Assembly: GCA_036258055.1 (NCBI GenBank) | Contig: DATAEK010000155.1 | Span: forward strand, 1-15,475 | DNA from: DATAEK01 sp036258055 | Lineage (GTDB): Bacteria > Acidobacteriota > Vicinamibacteria > Vicinamibacterales > 2-12-FULL-66-21 | Length of the DNA: 15,475 nucleotides | Direction: 5' to 3' | Part shown: positions 1 to 7,075 of the stretch, piece by piece | Numbering within the stretch: position 1 is the first letter of the stretch | Layout of the letters: each line of letters starts with the position of its first letter | The notes under the pieces: generated by a model | What the model saw: the letters and a program-made list of their open reading frames with translations, nothing else | Told to the model about the DNA's origin: nothing | The model's database searches: none | Program-made: the position numbers and the translations under genes

Positions 1-1
1 C

Positions 2-100
2 ACGGCCGCGATCCTGCTTGGAATCGTGCTGATGGCCGCCTGGCTGCCAGCTCGCCGCGCGGCCCGGATCGAGCCAACCCTCGCGCTCAGAGCGCAGTGA
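2..100 (+). CDS. ADOP/FtsX-type ABC transporter permease, C-terminal fragment (truncated by window edge)
   Basis: The first 32 codons visible are the tail of a membrane permease. A hydrophobic helix (ILLGIVLMAAWLP) is followed by ARRAARIEPTLALRAQ and a TGA at 98-100. A last transmembrane helix followed by 'P-A-R-R-A-x-x-I-x-P-x-x-A-L-R' is the standard ending of MacB/FtsX-like permeases, and the same ending closes the two complete permeases in this window. The gene starts off the left edge. It is followed on the same strand, 146 bases on, by another full permease, so the two are probably tandem paralogues. Family assignment is from this short tail only. Confidence 0.75.
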   Translation, partial: TAAILLGIVLMAAWLPARRAARIEPTLALRAQ

Positions 101-160
101 CCTTCCGCTGAACTTTCCGACCCCCGAGGCCGCCAGTGTGGGTGTGCGAAATTTTTAGCA

Positions 161-166
161 CATAAT
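161..166 (+). promoter_or_regulatory. Possible -10 element (CATAAT) upstream of the first complete ADOP permease
   Basis: CATAAT lies in a short AT-rich patch (AATTTTTAGCACATAAT) within otherwise GC-rich DNA, 81 bases before the permease ATG. It matches TATAAT at five of six positions. No good -35 hexamer is visible at 16-18 bases upstream, so the call is weak. Confidence 0.3.
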
Positions 167-246
167 GACAACCATCGTAGGAGCCCGGCCATCAAACCGG
201 GTTGAGCCGGGTTGTCCGAGCAGTACGCGGCTCTTGAGGTGGACGC

Positions 247-2673
247 ATGACAGGCAGCCTCATCCAGGATCTCCGTTTCGCCATTCGCGCCTTCGCCAGC
301 GCACCTCGCTTCACGGTCCCCGCCGTGCTGGCGCTGGCCCTCGGTATCGGCGCGACGTCCGCGATCTTCAGCGTCGTCCGTGGCGTGATGTTGAAGCCGC
401 TGCCGTATCGCGACCCAGATCGGATCGTGTCGATCTGGGAAACCAACGTCAGCCGAGGTCAGCTGCGGGGCATCGTCGCCGCCGCGAATTTCGTGGAATG
501 GCGCGAGCGGAATCGCTCCCTCGAGTCTCTGGGTATGGTCGGCCCCACGCGCCTGAACATCCTCCTGAACGGCCAGCCTGATGAGCTCAGCGGCCTGACG
601 GCATCGGCTGATGTCTTCGCGGCGCTCGGCGCTCAGCCCGCCCTCGGCCGCGCCTACACGACGAACGAAGACCTGCAGGGCAATGACGCCGTCATCCTCC
701 TCAGTCACGAGTTCTGGCAGGCGCGTCTGGGCGGCCGGAGCGATGTGCTCGGCTCCACCATCAACGCAGATGGCAGACCGCGCACGGTCGTTGGAGTGAT
801 GGCCCGGGGGTTCACTATCGAAGGACAGCGCGCGGACTTCTACATCCCTTACGGATGGACGATCGAGGCCCTGCGCGCGTCGCCGGGGCGCGGCATCTCG
901 CACGCCATCGCGCGATTGCGCGACGGCGTGACCCTCGCGCAGGCGACCGATGACATGACGAACCTCGCCGCACAGCGCGGGCAAGAGGCGCCACGACTCA
1001 ACGCCGGACGGTCGGTGACCCTCGTGCCGATTCAGGCGCTCACGATCGAAGCGATCAAGCCCGCGATCCTGGTGCTGTCAGGCGCCGTCCTGTTCGTGCT
1101 GCTCATCGCCTGTGTAAACGTGGCCAACCTGCTGCTCGCGCGCAGTACGGTCCGGCAGCGGGAACTGGGATTGCGAACGGCGCTCGGCGCCGCCCGCGGG
1201 CGGCTGCTGCAGCAGATGCTGACGGAGAGTCTGCTGCTGTCGCTCGCCGGCGGTGCGGCAGGTCTGGTGCTGGCGGTCGCGTTTCACCGTGGACTGCTGG
1301 CGTTGGTCGCCAATCGCATTCCCGTTCCACGACTGGACCAGGTGGCGCTCGACCTGCCAGTCGTGGCGTTCACAGTGCTGACGTCGCTCGGCACAGGGCT
1401 GCTGTTTGGACTCGTCCCTGCAGTCGTCGCGTCCTCGAGTGCGTTCGACGCGTTACGAGAAGGCGGCCGTCACGGAGCGGGCCCCCGCTCGCGCCGGACG
1501 CTAGGTGCGCTGGTGGTGGTGGAGGTGGCGTTGTCACTCGTGCTGCTCACGGGCGCCGGACTCCTCATTCGCAGCTTCATCAGATTGCAGAACGTCAATC
1601 CCGGTTTCCGCGCCGAGCACGTCATGACCGCCCGCGTCACGCTGCCGTCCGCGCGGTACTCCCAACCACGCGACGAGACCGCGTTTCTTGATACCGCCGT
1701 CGCTCGCATTCGAGCGCTGCCAGGGGTCCAGAGCGCCGCGGGCATCGCGTTTCTTCCGATGGCCGGGCTCGGAATCGGCACGAGCTTCTACCGCCTCGAC
1801 CGGCCAAGACCCGCGGACGGCCAGTTGCCATCGACGCAAGTACGGCCGGTGACCGCGGAGTTCTTCCGCACGATGGGGATCCCGCAGCTCGCCGGACGGG
1901 ATTTCAACGACACCGACACTGCGAACGCACCAACGGTCGCGATTGTCAGCGACGGGCTCGTTCGACAGACCTTCCCGGGCGAGGACCCGATCGGCAAGCG
2001 GCTGCAGGTCAACGCCGGACGGGGGGATGGTCTGCAGGTCCATGTGGTGGGGGTCGTGGGCGACATCAGGCTGGCGTCGCTCGACAGCGAGACGCGTGCC
2101 GCGATCTACATTCCGTATCCACAGATTCCGGTCGGACTGATGACGTTCGTGGCGCGGACCGCGCTTGAACCGTCCTCTCTCGCCACCAGCCTCGGCGGGG
2201 TCGTCCGCGCCCTTGACCCGGAGCTACCGCTCGCGGATGTGAAGACGATGGACGATGTCGTGGGTGCGACGCTCGCGCGACCACGGGCGGTGTCGGCGTT
2301 GCTCACGGCCTTCGCGTTGATTGCGTTGATCCTTGCAGGTGTCGGGGTGTACGGCGTGATGGCGTATTCCGTCTCTCAGCGGACGCAGGAGATTGGAGTC
2401 CGTATGGCACTCGGAGCGACGCGCGAATCGGTGTTCCGCATGGTGCTGGGTCACGCGCTGCGCCTCGCCGCCTTCGGCGTCATCGGCGGTCTGATCGCGG
2501 CTGCCGCGTTGACGAGATTGCTCGGCACGCTGCTCTTCCAGACCGAGCCGCTCGATCCCTTGACGTTCGCTGCGACGGCGTTCCTGCTGATGGCCGTTGC
2601 GGCGGTGGCGTCCTTCATTCCGGCTCACCGGGGGACGCGAATTGCGCCGACGGAGGCGCTGCGGGCAGAGTGA
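247..2673 (+). CDS. ADOP-family ABC transporter permease (FtsX/MacB-like, duplicated orphan permease)
   Basis: This 808-residue inner-membrane protein has the duplicated MacB layout: a transmembrane helix at about 23-46, a periplasmic MacB_PCD-like domain (about 47-265), helices near 271-298, 326-350, 370-394 and 418-443, a second periplasmic domain (about 450-690) and three closing helices. The FtsX signature occurs twice: 'RQRELGLRTALGAARGRLL' near 303, and 'RTQEIGVRMALGATRES' near the end. The length of about 800 residues fits the ADOP class known from Acidobacteria. Such permeases often lack an adjacent ATPase, and none is present here. By analogy with MacB it may transmit mechanical force for efflux or envelope work, but the substrate is unknown. 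The ATG is supported by GAGGTGG at 236-242. It follows another permease tail and precedes a Ser/Thr kinase on the same strand. Confidence 0.9.
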   Translation: MTGSLIQDLRFAIRAFASAPRFTVPAVLALALGIGATSAIFSVVRGVMLKPLPYRDPDRIVSIWETNVSRGQLRGIVAAANFVEWRERNRSLESLGMVGPTRLNILLNGQPDELSGLTASADVFAALGAQPALGRAYTTNEDLQGNDAVILLSHEFWQARLGGRSDVLGSTINADGRPRTVVGVMARGFTIEGQRADFYIPYGWTIEALRASPGRGISHAIARLRDGVTLAQATDDMTNLAAQRGQEAPRLNAGRSVTLVPIQALTIEAIKPAILVLSGAVLFVLLIACVNVANLLLARSTVRQRELGLRTALGAARGRLLQQMLTESLLLSLAGGAAGLVLAVAFHRGLLALVANRIPVPRLDQVALDLPVVAFTVLTSLGTGLLFGLVPAVVASSSAFDALREGGRHGAGPRSRRTLGALVVVEVALSLVLLTGAGLLIRSFIRLQNVNPGFRAEHVMTARVTLPSARYSQPRDETAFLDTAVARIRALPGVQSAAGIAFLPMAGLGIGTSFYRLDRPRPADGQLPSTQVRPVTAEFFRTMGIPQLAGRDFNDTDTANAPTVAIVSDGLVRQTFPGEDPIGKRLQVNAGRGDGLQVHVVGVVGDIRLASLDSETRAAIYIPYPQIPVGLMTFVARTALEPSSLATSLGGVVRALDPELPLADVKTMDDVVGATLARPRAVSALLTAFALIALILAGVGVYGVMAYSVSQRTQEIGVRMALGATRESVFRMVLGHALRLAAFGVIGGLIAAAALTRLLGTLLFQTEPLDPLTFAATAFLLMAVAAVASFIPAHRGTRIAPTEALRAE

Positions 2674-2674
2674 G

Positions 2675-2746
2675 ACGCGGCTACAAAGCCCTCAGCGTCG
2701 CGAGCGGTCGAGCTCGACGACATCGCATGTGCAGGGCTAGCCGCGT
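2675..2746. repeat. Long imperfect inverted repeat with nested palindrome after the ADOP permease
   Basis: ACGCGGCT (2675-2682) plus AGCCCT (2687-2692) can pair with AGGGCT (2733-2738) plus AGCCGCGT (2739-2746). This gives 14 base pairs interrupted only by a four-base bulge (ACAA, 2683-2686). The 40-base interior holds the perfect 12-base palindrome GTCGAGCTCGAC (2707-2718). It begins two bases after the permease stop, so it could be a 3'-end structure or terminator (no T-run follows) or a protein-binding or mobile palindromic element. Confidence 0.6.
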
Positions 2747-2749
2747 AGG

Positions 2750-2774
2750 GCAGGCTCAACAAGGTTGAGCCTGC
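2750..2774 (+). terminator. Perfect 11-bp hairpin between permease and kinase genes
   Basis: GCAGGCTCAAC, loop AAG, GTTGAGCCTGC: an uninterrupted 11-base stem with a three-base loop. It lies 76 bases after the permease stop and 21 bases before the kinase start. It could end permease transcription, but no U-tract follows (GTCGTTG). It may instead be part of a dispersed palindromic repeat, since CGTAGG lies directly before it, as it also does near a weaker hairpin at 184-201. Confidence 0.45.
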
Positions 2775-2781
2775 GTCGTTG

Positions 2782-2787
2782 TACACT
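2782..2787 (+). promoter_or_regulatory. Putative -10 box TACACT placing the transcript start at the kinase GTG
   Basis: TACACT (TATAAT-like, four of six, with the key T-A and final T) ends eight bases before the GTG at 2796. A transcription start at the usual distance from a -10 would fall on or next to the start codon. No Shine-Dalgarno sequence lies between, which suggests a leaderless mRNA. No convincing -35 is seen. Confidence 0.4.
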
Positions 2788-2795
2788 CCGCCTGC

Positions 2796-5483
2796 GTGTC
2801 ACTGGTGCCAGGTAGTCGCGTCGGCGGGTACGAGATCCTCTCCCGGGTTGGCTCGGGCGGCATGGGGGAGGTTTTTCGCGGCCGGGATCTCCGCCTCAAG
2901 CGGGACGCGGCACTCAAAGTGCTGCCCGGTCCGGCTCTCGCCGATCCTGATAGGCGGCGCCGCTTCGAGCACGAGGCTCAGGTCCTCGCGGCGCTCAATC
3001 ATCCCAACGTTGCGCAGCTGTTCGGTGTCGAGGACGACGGCGATGTTCCGGTCATCGCGATGGAGTTCGTGGATGGCCCGACGCTCGCCGAGCGCCTGGG
3101 GGCTGGCGCCCTTCCAATTCCTGACGCGCTGGCGATCGCCTCGCAGTTGTGTGAAGGCCTCGAGGCGGCCCACGAGCGCGGCATCGTCCATCGGGATCTG
3201 AAACCGGCGAACATCAAGGTCCGCCCGGACGGCCTGGTCAAGATCCTTGACTTCGGGCTCGCTCGCGGGCTGACCAGTGACGTCGCTGAAGTGTCGGACT
3301 CGACGACCATGCTCGTCAACCGGACCGCCGAGGGCATCGTCATGGGCACCGGGCCGTATATGAGCCCGGAACAGGCGCGCGGGTTGCCCGTCGACAAGCG
3401 CACAGATATCTGGGCGTTCGGCTGCGTGTTCTATGAGATGCTCACCGGTACTCCCGCGTTTGCCGGCTCGACAACGACTGACGTGCTGCTCGCGGTCGTG
3501 CACCAGGCGCCCGACTGGTCGCGCCTTCCCCCGACGCTCCCGGGGCGCATCGTCGAGCTGATCAAGCGCTGTCTGGCGAAGAGCGTCAAGGATCGTCAAC
3601 GCGACATCGCAGACGCGCGCTTCGAGATCGAACGGGCACAAACGCCGGGTGATGAGTCGCGCCCGATGGCGTCGATCGCACCATCGCCGAGCATCTGGCG
3701 CCCGCTGGCGATGTCGTTCGTTGCCGGCGCCGTCATCGCGGGGGCGTCCTTCGCGCTCCTGACGCGTCGCACTCCGGCCACCGAGCCGCGCCCGATCGTT
3801 CGCACGACGATCGCTCTTCCCCCGGACACGACGCTCGCGCTCAGTCGCGGCGCCGCGCTGGCGCTCTCGCCCGATGGCCGGCGAATCGTCTTCGCGGGCC
3901 GGTCCAAGAGCGGTGTCAGGTTGTACGTGCGCGCTCTCGACCGCTTCGAATCGGAGCCGCTCAACGGAACCGACGATGCTGAGAGCCCGTTCTTTTCGCC
4001 AGACGGCAAATGGGTCGGGTACTTCGCGAAAGGGCAGCTGCAGAAGGTGCTGCTGGACCGCGGCTCGCCCCTGCGGGTCGCCGACGCGCCCAACGCGCGT
4101 GGCCATGCGTGGAACACCGCCGACTCGATCTATCTGACTCCAGCGAACAACCAGTCGATCTGGCGGGTGCCTTCGGCTGGCGGCGCATCGGAGCCTGTTA
4201 CGAAGCTGCGGGACGGAGAGTTGAGCCACCGATGGCCGACTATCTTGCCTGGTGGTTCGACGCTGCTCTTTACGATCTGGAACGACACTGGCTGGGAGCC
4301 GTCGCGGATCGTGGCCGAGCGCATCGGCACGGGCGAGCGATTGGAGGTCGTGCGCGCCGGCGGAGGATATGGCCGCTACATCCGAGACGCCGCCAGCGAG
4401 CGGGGGTTTCTGGTCTATGCGCGCGCGGAAGGATTGCTGGCCGCTCCGTTCGACGAGTCACGCCTCGCACTCACCGGCCAGGCGGTTCCTGTCGTTGACG
4501 GATTGGTGACGAACCTGTCAGGAGGCGCGCACTTCGATGTGTCGCCGTCGGGAACGCTGGCCTATGTGTCCGGCACGTTGGGTGAGTCCGTCCGCGAGTT
4601 GAAATGGGTCGCGTTCGACGGCACCGCGGAACCGGCGGCGGCGTTCGCCATGGGCCGCTCCTTCATGTTGTCGCCGGACGGCACACGGGTCGTCCGGAAC
4701 AACACGGCCGGACCGACCCGAGATGTCTGGGTCGACGACCTCGTACGAAAGACCAGTACCCGCCTCACCAGTCAGGATGGGAACTTCACGGCCATCTGGT
4801 CGAACGATGGCCGATGGGTTTTTCTCTCGAGGGGGATTCCGTCTTCGAACCTGTACCGGCGTGCGGCCGATGGCAGCGATCGCGAGGAGCGCCTCACCAC
4901 GAGTGCAAATTCTCAGGCGCCGAGCGGCGTTTCCCCCGACGGCGCGTGGCTGGCGTTCACCGAGATCGACCCTACATCTGGCGCCGATATCTGGGTACTG
5001 CCGGTGACGCCCTCAGCCGCGGCCGGCGGGTCGCAGCCGGTCATTGCGACGGCACGACCGTTTCTTCGAAGCAAGTCGAGCGAGGGCAGCGCTACGTTCT
5101 CACCGGATGCCAGATGGCTGGCGTACCAATCCAATGAGTCCGGCCGATTCGAGGTGTACGTCCGCTCGTTTCCCGACGGCGAACGGAAAGTTCAGATCTC
5201 GACCGTGGGCGGTGTCAACCCGATCTGGGCACCGTCGGGCCGCGAACTGTACTTCCGGTCGCTGGATGGAAAGATGCTCGTCGCGCCGGTGAGTACAGCC
5301 GGAGAGTTTCGGTTGGAACCCATACGCGAGCTGTTCAACGCGGCGTCCTACGAGAACGTGTACAGCGTCACGCCGGACGGGAAGCGTTTTCTCATGATGG
5401 CGCTCATCAAGGCCGAGTCCTCAGCGACGCAGATCCAGCTCGTGCTGAATTTCCTCGACGAGCTACGGCAGCGCGTTCGCTGA
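2796..5483 (+). CDS. Membrane-anchored Ser/Thr protein kinase with C-terminal PD40/TolB-like beta-propeller
   Basis: The protein has 895 residues. A Hanks-type kinase domain (about 11-280) shows a complete active site: glycine-rich loop GSGGMGEVFRG (19-29), ATP-anchoring Lys41 in AALK, Glu60, HRDLKPAN (132-139, catalytic Asp134) and DFG (152-154). SPE (190-192) stands in place of APE. A single transmembrane helix follows (about 303-323). About 550 residues of propeller repeats come next, recognisable by recurring blocks such as LSPDGRRIVFAG, FSPDGKWVGYFA, LSPDGTRVV, VSPDGAWLAFTE and TPDGKRFLMM. The kinase should face the cytoplasm and the propeller the periplasm, as a sensor. The GTG start matches the usual 'M-S-L-x-P-G-x-x-x-G-x-Y-E-I-L' beginning of these kinases, and there is no Shine-Dalgarno before it. 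Ligand and phosphorylation targets are unknown. Confidence 0.93.
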   Translation: MSLVPGSRVGGYEILSRVGSGGMGEVFRGRDLRLKRDAALKVLPGPALADPDRRRRFEHEAQVLAALNHPNVAQLFGVEDDGDVPVIAMEFVDGPTLAERLGAGALPIPDALAIASQLCEGLEAAHERGIVHRDLKPANIKVRPDGLVKILDFGLARGLTSDVAEVSDSTTMLVNRTAEGIVMGTGPYMSPEQARGLPVDKRTDIWAFGCVFYEMLTGTPAFAGSTTTDVLLAVVHQAPDWSRLPPTLPGRIVELIKRCLAKSVKDRQRDIADARFEIERAQTPGDESRPMASIAPSPSIWRPLAMSFVAGAVIAGASFALLTRRTPATEPRPIVRTTIALPPDTTLALSRGAALALSPDGRRIVFAGRSKSGVRLYVRALDRFESEPLNGTDDAESPFFSPDGKWVGYFAKGQLQKVLLDRGSPLRVADAPNARGHAWNTADSIYLTPANNQSIWRVPSAGGASEPVTKLRDGELSHRWPTILPGGSTLLFTIWNDTGWEPSRIVAERIGTGERLEVVRAGGGYGRYIRDAASERGFLVYARAEGLLAAPFDESRLALTGQAVPVVDGLVTNLSGGAHFDVSPSGTLAYVSGTLGESVRELKWVAFDGTAEPAAAFAMGRSFMLSPDGTRVVRNNTAGPTRDVWVDDLVRKTSTRLTSQDGNFTAIWSNDGRWVFLSRGIPSSNLYRRAADGSDREERLTTSANSQAPSGVSPDGAWLAFTEIDPTSGADIWVLPVTPSAAAGGSQPVIATARPFLRSKSSEGSATFSPDARWLAYQSNESGRFEVYVRSFPDGERKVQISTVGGVNPIWAPSGRELYFRSLDGKMLVAPVSTAGEFRLEPIRELFNAASYENVYSVTPDGKRFLMMALIKAESSATQIQLVLNFLDELRQRVR

Positions 5484-5705
5484 CGGCGTCGCGTGCTCCG
5501 CGAATTCCCGTTGACTCAATCGCCGATCAGCAGCTAACGATTCGCGAACCCTTAGATAACCCCTCGCACACGACATCGGGCGTTGGTCGCCCTCATACTG
5601 TGTCGCCGGCGTGACGGGATGGACCGAGTGCCGATTCAAGCCTCTCCCAACTCGACCAATCCACTCGCCGGCGAAAGACTTTCAGCGTGCGGGACCAACC
5701 AAAGT

Positions 5706-5782
5706 GGGAGCCGCAGCGGACTGAGTGGCCTGACGTTGTGTGCGTACTGGCGACCTCGTTGGGAGTGTTCGCCGCGGCTCCC
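5706..5782. repeat. 9-bp inverted repeat enclosing a 59-base interior
   Basis: GGGAGCCGC (5706-5714) and its exact reverse complement GCGGCTCCC (5774-5782) flank 59 bases. It could close the stem of a structured RNA, or it could be coincidence in GC-rich DNA. Confidence 0.35.
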
Positions 5783-5804
5783 TGAGTCACACGCGCTGAC
5801 CTTC

Positions 5805-5830
5805 CGGCTGCTCCGGGAGGGAGACAGCCG
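5805..5830. terminator. Bulged 10-bp hairpin between convergent genes
   Basis: CGGCTG CTCC (5805-5814) pairs with GGAG (5820-5823) and CAGCCG (5825-5830), with a GGGAG loop and one unpaired A (5824). It lies between the convergent kinase and small minus-strand gene, where a two-way terminator would be expected. No T-run is present on either side, so intrinsic termination is uncertain. Confidence 0.4.
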
Positions 5831-5906
5831 TAGTTCAGGAACGTGACTCCTCCTACACTGGTGAAGAGCCAGATCGTGTCAGGGGGCCTGCTGAACCGAC
5901 GAGGCG

Positions 5907-6173
5907 TTATCGTCGTGCCTCGATCTCGTTGACGTATCGCGCCCGCGCTTCGATTTCCGAGAGTTTGAGGGTTGCGTACTCCGCAGCGACCCGGAGCAGC
6001 GCTCTCTGCTGGTCAGGCGGCAGCGCTTCAATCGAGAGTTGCGTCTGCCCCATGCTGTCGAGGAACTCCGCGATCAGCGCGCGCTCGAGTGCCGCATGCG
6101 GGTCCTCGACGGGCGGTCCTTCGTGATCGGCAATTGTTCCCATAGCCTTGGCTCCGTTGTGACATGAGAGCAT
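5907..6173 (-). CDS. Small protein of unknown function downstream of hsp20
   Basis: I do not recognise this 88-residue protein. After a variable N-terminus it is mostly predicted helix: an acidic stretch (residues 11-30), then AALERALIAEFLDSMGQ and PPDQQRALLRVAAEYATL, and a charged end (IEARARYVNEIEARR) with coiled-coil character. It has no signal peptide or membrane segment. The ATG at 6173 is chosen because AGGAGG (6180-6185) sits six bases before it. The frame stays open to an ATG at 6290, but that extension would run through a hairpin at 6251-6276 and has no such site. A later ATG at 6143 is also possible. It lies 164 bases downstream of hsp20 on the same strand. It could be a stress-linked accessory protein, but that is only proximity. 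Confidence 0.6.
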   Translation of the reverse strand: MLSCHNGAKAMGTIADHEGPPVEDPHAALERALIAEFLDSMGQTQLSIEALPPDQQRALLRVAAEYATLKLSEIEARARYVNEIEARR

Positions 6174-6179
6174 TCTCCG

Positions 6180-6185
6180 CCTCCT
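6180..6185 (-). promoter_or_regulatory. Shine-Dalgarno AGGAGG fixing the start of the small gene
   Basis: On the minus strand AGGAGG is followed by six bases and ATG (6173-6171). A perfect match with ideal spacing favours this start over the in-frame ATGs at 6290 and 6143. Confidence 0.7.
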
Positions 6186-6250
6186 CTTCCCTGAGCACAA
6201 GGCTGATGTCGGACACGCGTGCTTCGCCCCCCAGAACGCCATGACGAAGA

Positions 6251-6276
6251 GGGACAGCCGCGTGGGCGGCTGTCCC
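6251..6276 (-). terminator. Strong 11-bp hairpin downstream of hsp20
   Basis: GGGACAGCCGC (6251-6261), loop GTGG, GCGGCTGTCCC (6266-6276). The stem is perfect. It begins about 60 bases past the hsp20 stop, and on the minus strand it is followed by TCTTCGT, a weak T-rich tail. It is a good candidate for the hsp20 terminator. Some read-through into the small gene is possible. Confidence 0.6.
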
Positions 6277-6337
6277 GTCAACGTCACCATCGAGGTGTTG
6301 TCGAACCTAGCGGTTCGTTGTCTGGCTGCTGCTTGCG

Positions 6338-6799
6338 TCAGCCCTTGATCTCGATGGCGCGTTTCTTCACCTCGGGGACCGGGATCGCCGGCATCACGAT
6401 CTCGAGCACGCCGTTCTTGAACACGGCCGTTGCCTGTTCAGCCTTCACGTGCTCCGGGATCCCGATGCGGCGGAAGAACTTGCCGTACACGCGCTCGCTG
6501 CGGTATAGACCCTCCTCCTTCTCCTCCTTCTCCAGTTTTCTCTCACCCTCGAGCGTCAGCTCGTCGTGGCTCACTTCGATCTTCACGTCCTCCTTGGTGA
6601 GTCCCGGGAGATCCACGCGGACGACGAAGTTCTGGTCGCGCTCGAAGATCTCGATCTCTGGCGTCCACATCTTCGGATAGAACTCGGGCAGCCCGGGGAG
6701 GCCGGTTCGCAGTCCGAAGGCGCGATCGAGCTCATCGGTGACCCGTCGCATGAACGCGAACGGATTCGTCGCCTCGGTCTTCTGCAGGAACTTGGTCAT
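6338..6799 (-). CDS. Small heat shock protein, Hsp20/alpha-crystallin family
   Basis: This 153-residue protein has the family layout and length. An N-terminal arm (1-45, with FMRRVTDELDRAFG) precedes an alpha-crystallin domain (about 46-142). The domain starts TPEIEIFERDQNFVVRVDLPG and carries the 'FKNGVLEIVMP' signature (127-137, the A-x-x-x-x-G-V-L region). A C-terminal tail ends in IEI (149-151), which fits the I-x-I motif that docks between subunits in oligomers. It is an ATP-independent cytoplasmic holdase that binds unfolding proteins for later refolding by DnaK/ClpB-type chaperones. The ATG is supported by AAGGAGT (6806-6812), six bases upstream. No CIRCE inverted repeat or clear sigma32-type promoter is visible upstream. 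CATAAATT just before the Shine-Dalgarno might be a -10. Confidence 0.95.
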   Translation of the reverse strand: MTKFLQKTEATNPFAFMRRVTDELDRAFGLRTGLPGLPEFYPKMWTPEIEIFERDQNFVVRVDLPGLTKEDVKIEVSHDELTLEGERKLEKEEKEEGLYRSERVYGKFFRRIGIPEHVKAEQATAVFKNGVLEIVMPAIPVPEVKKRAIEIKG

Positions 6800-7075
6800 G
6801 GCACGACTCCTTCCACAATTTATGAGTCCGCGGGTGTCAGGCGATTCCGCTGCTCATTCCCGCGCGGTGCATCGCCCGATGACCTGTATGCGTGAGGTAT
6901 CGCAAGGAGGGTGCCACTCGATCACGAGCGTTTGACGCCGCTGTCGTGCGAAAGGCGTGCAATCTTTCGCGGAACATCTCGCACGATGTGCGAAGAAGTT
7001 CGCAGGCGGCCGCGCGTGGCCCGGACCTCTCGAATGGCGTCGAAAGCCGCTTTACAAATGACGAGGACAGGCCCC

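Larger units (their letters stand above)
5484..5906. other. Gene-free stretch between convergent genes, with hairpins
   Basis: No convincing coding region was found on either strand. The open frames of 65-87 codons show no family motif and no ribosome binding site. The stretch separates the kinase (plus) from a small minus-strand gene. It contains GGGCG-TTGGT-CGCCC (5578-5592), a long-range inverted repeat GGGAGCCGC (5706-5714) / GCGGCTCCC (5774-5782), and a strong hairpin at 5805-5830. TTGACT at 5511-5516 looks like a -35, but no good -10 follows. Some of this probably terminates the two converging transcripts. A non-coding RNA or decayed gene cannot be excluded. Confidence 0.5.

Noticed and set aside
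2799..4229. 476-codon open frame on the minus strand inside the kinase gene
   Set aside because: It is an antisense shadow of high-GC coding sequence. The plus frame has all kinase motifs, while this one shows arginine-rich low-information text and no family match.
5625..5670. GATTCAAGCC resembling a tRNA T-loop
   Set aside because: The flanking bases cannot form a T-stem, and no acceptor or anticodon arm can be drawn on either strand.
5583..5846. 87-codon plus-strand open frame in the gene-free stretch
   Set aside because: No ribosome binding site, no recognisable motif, and another frame of similar quality lies on the opposite strand.
6800..7075. Heat-shock control element (CIRCE or sigma32 promoter) upstream of hsp20
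   Set aside because: I looked for TTAGCACTC-N9-GAGTGCTAA and CTTGAA/CCCAT patterns on the minus strand and found none.
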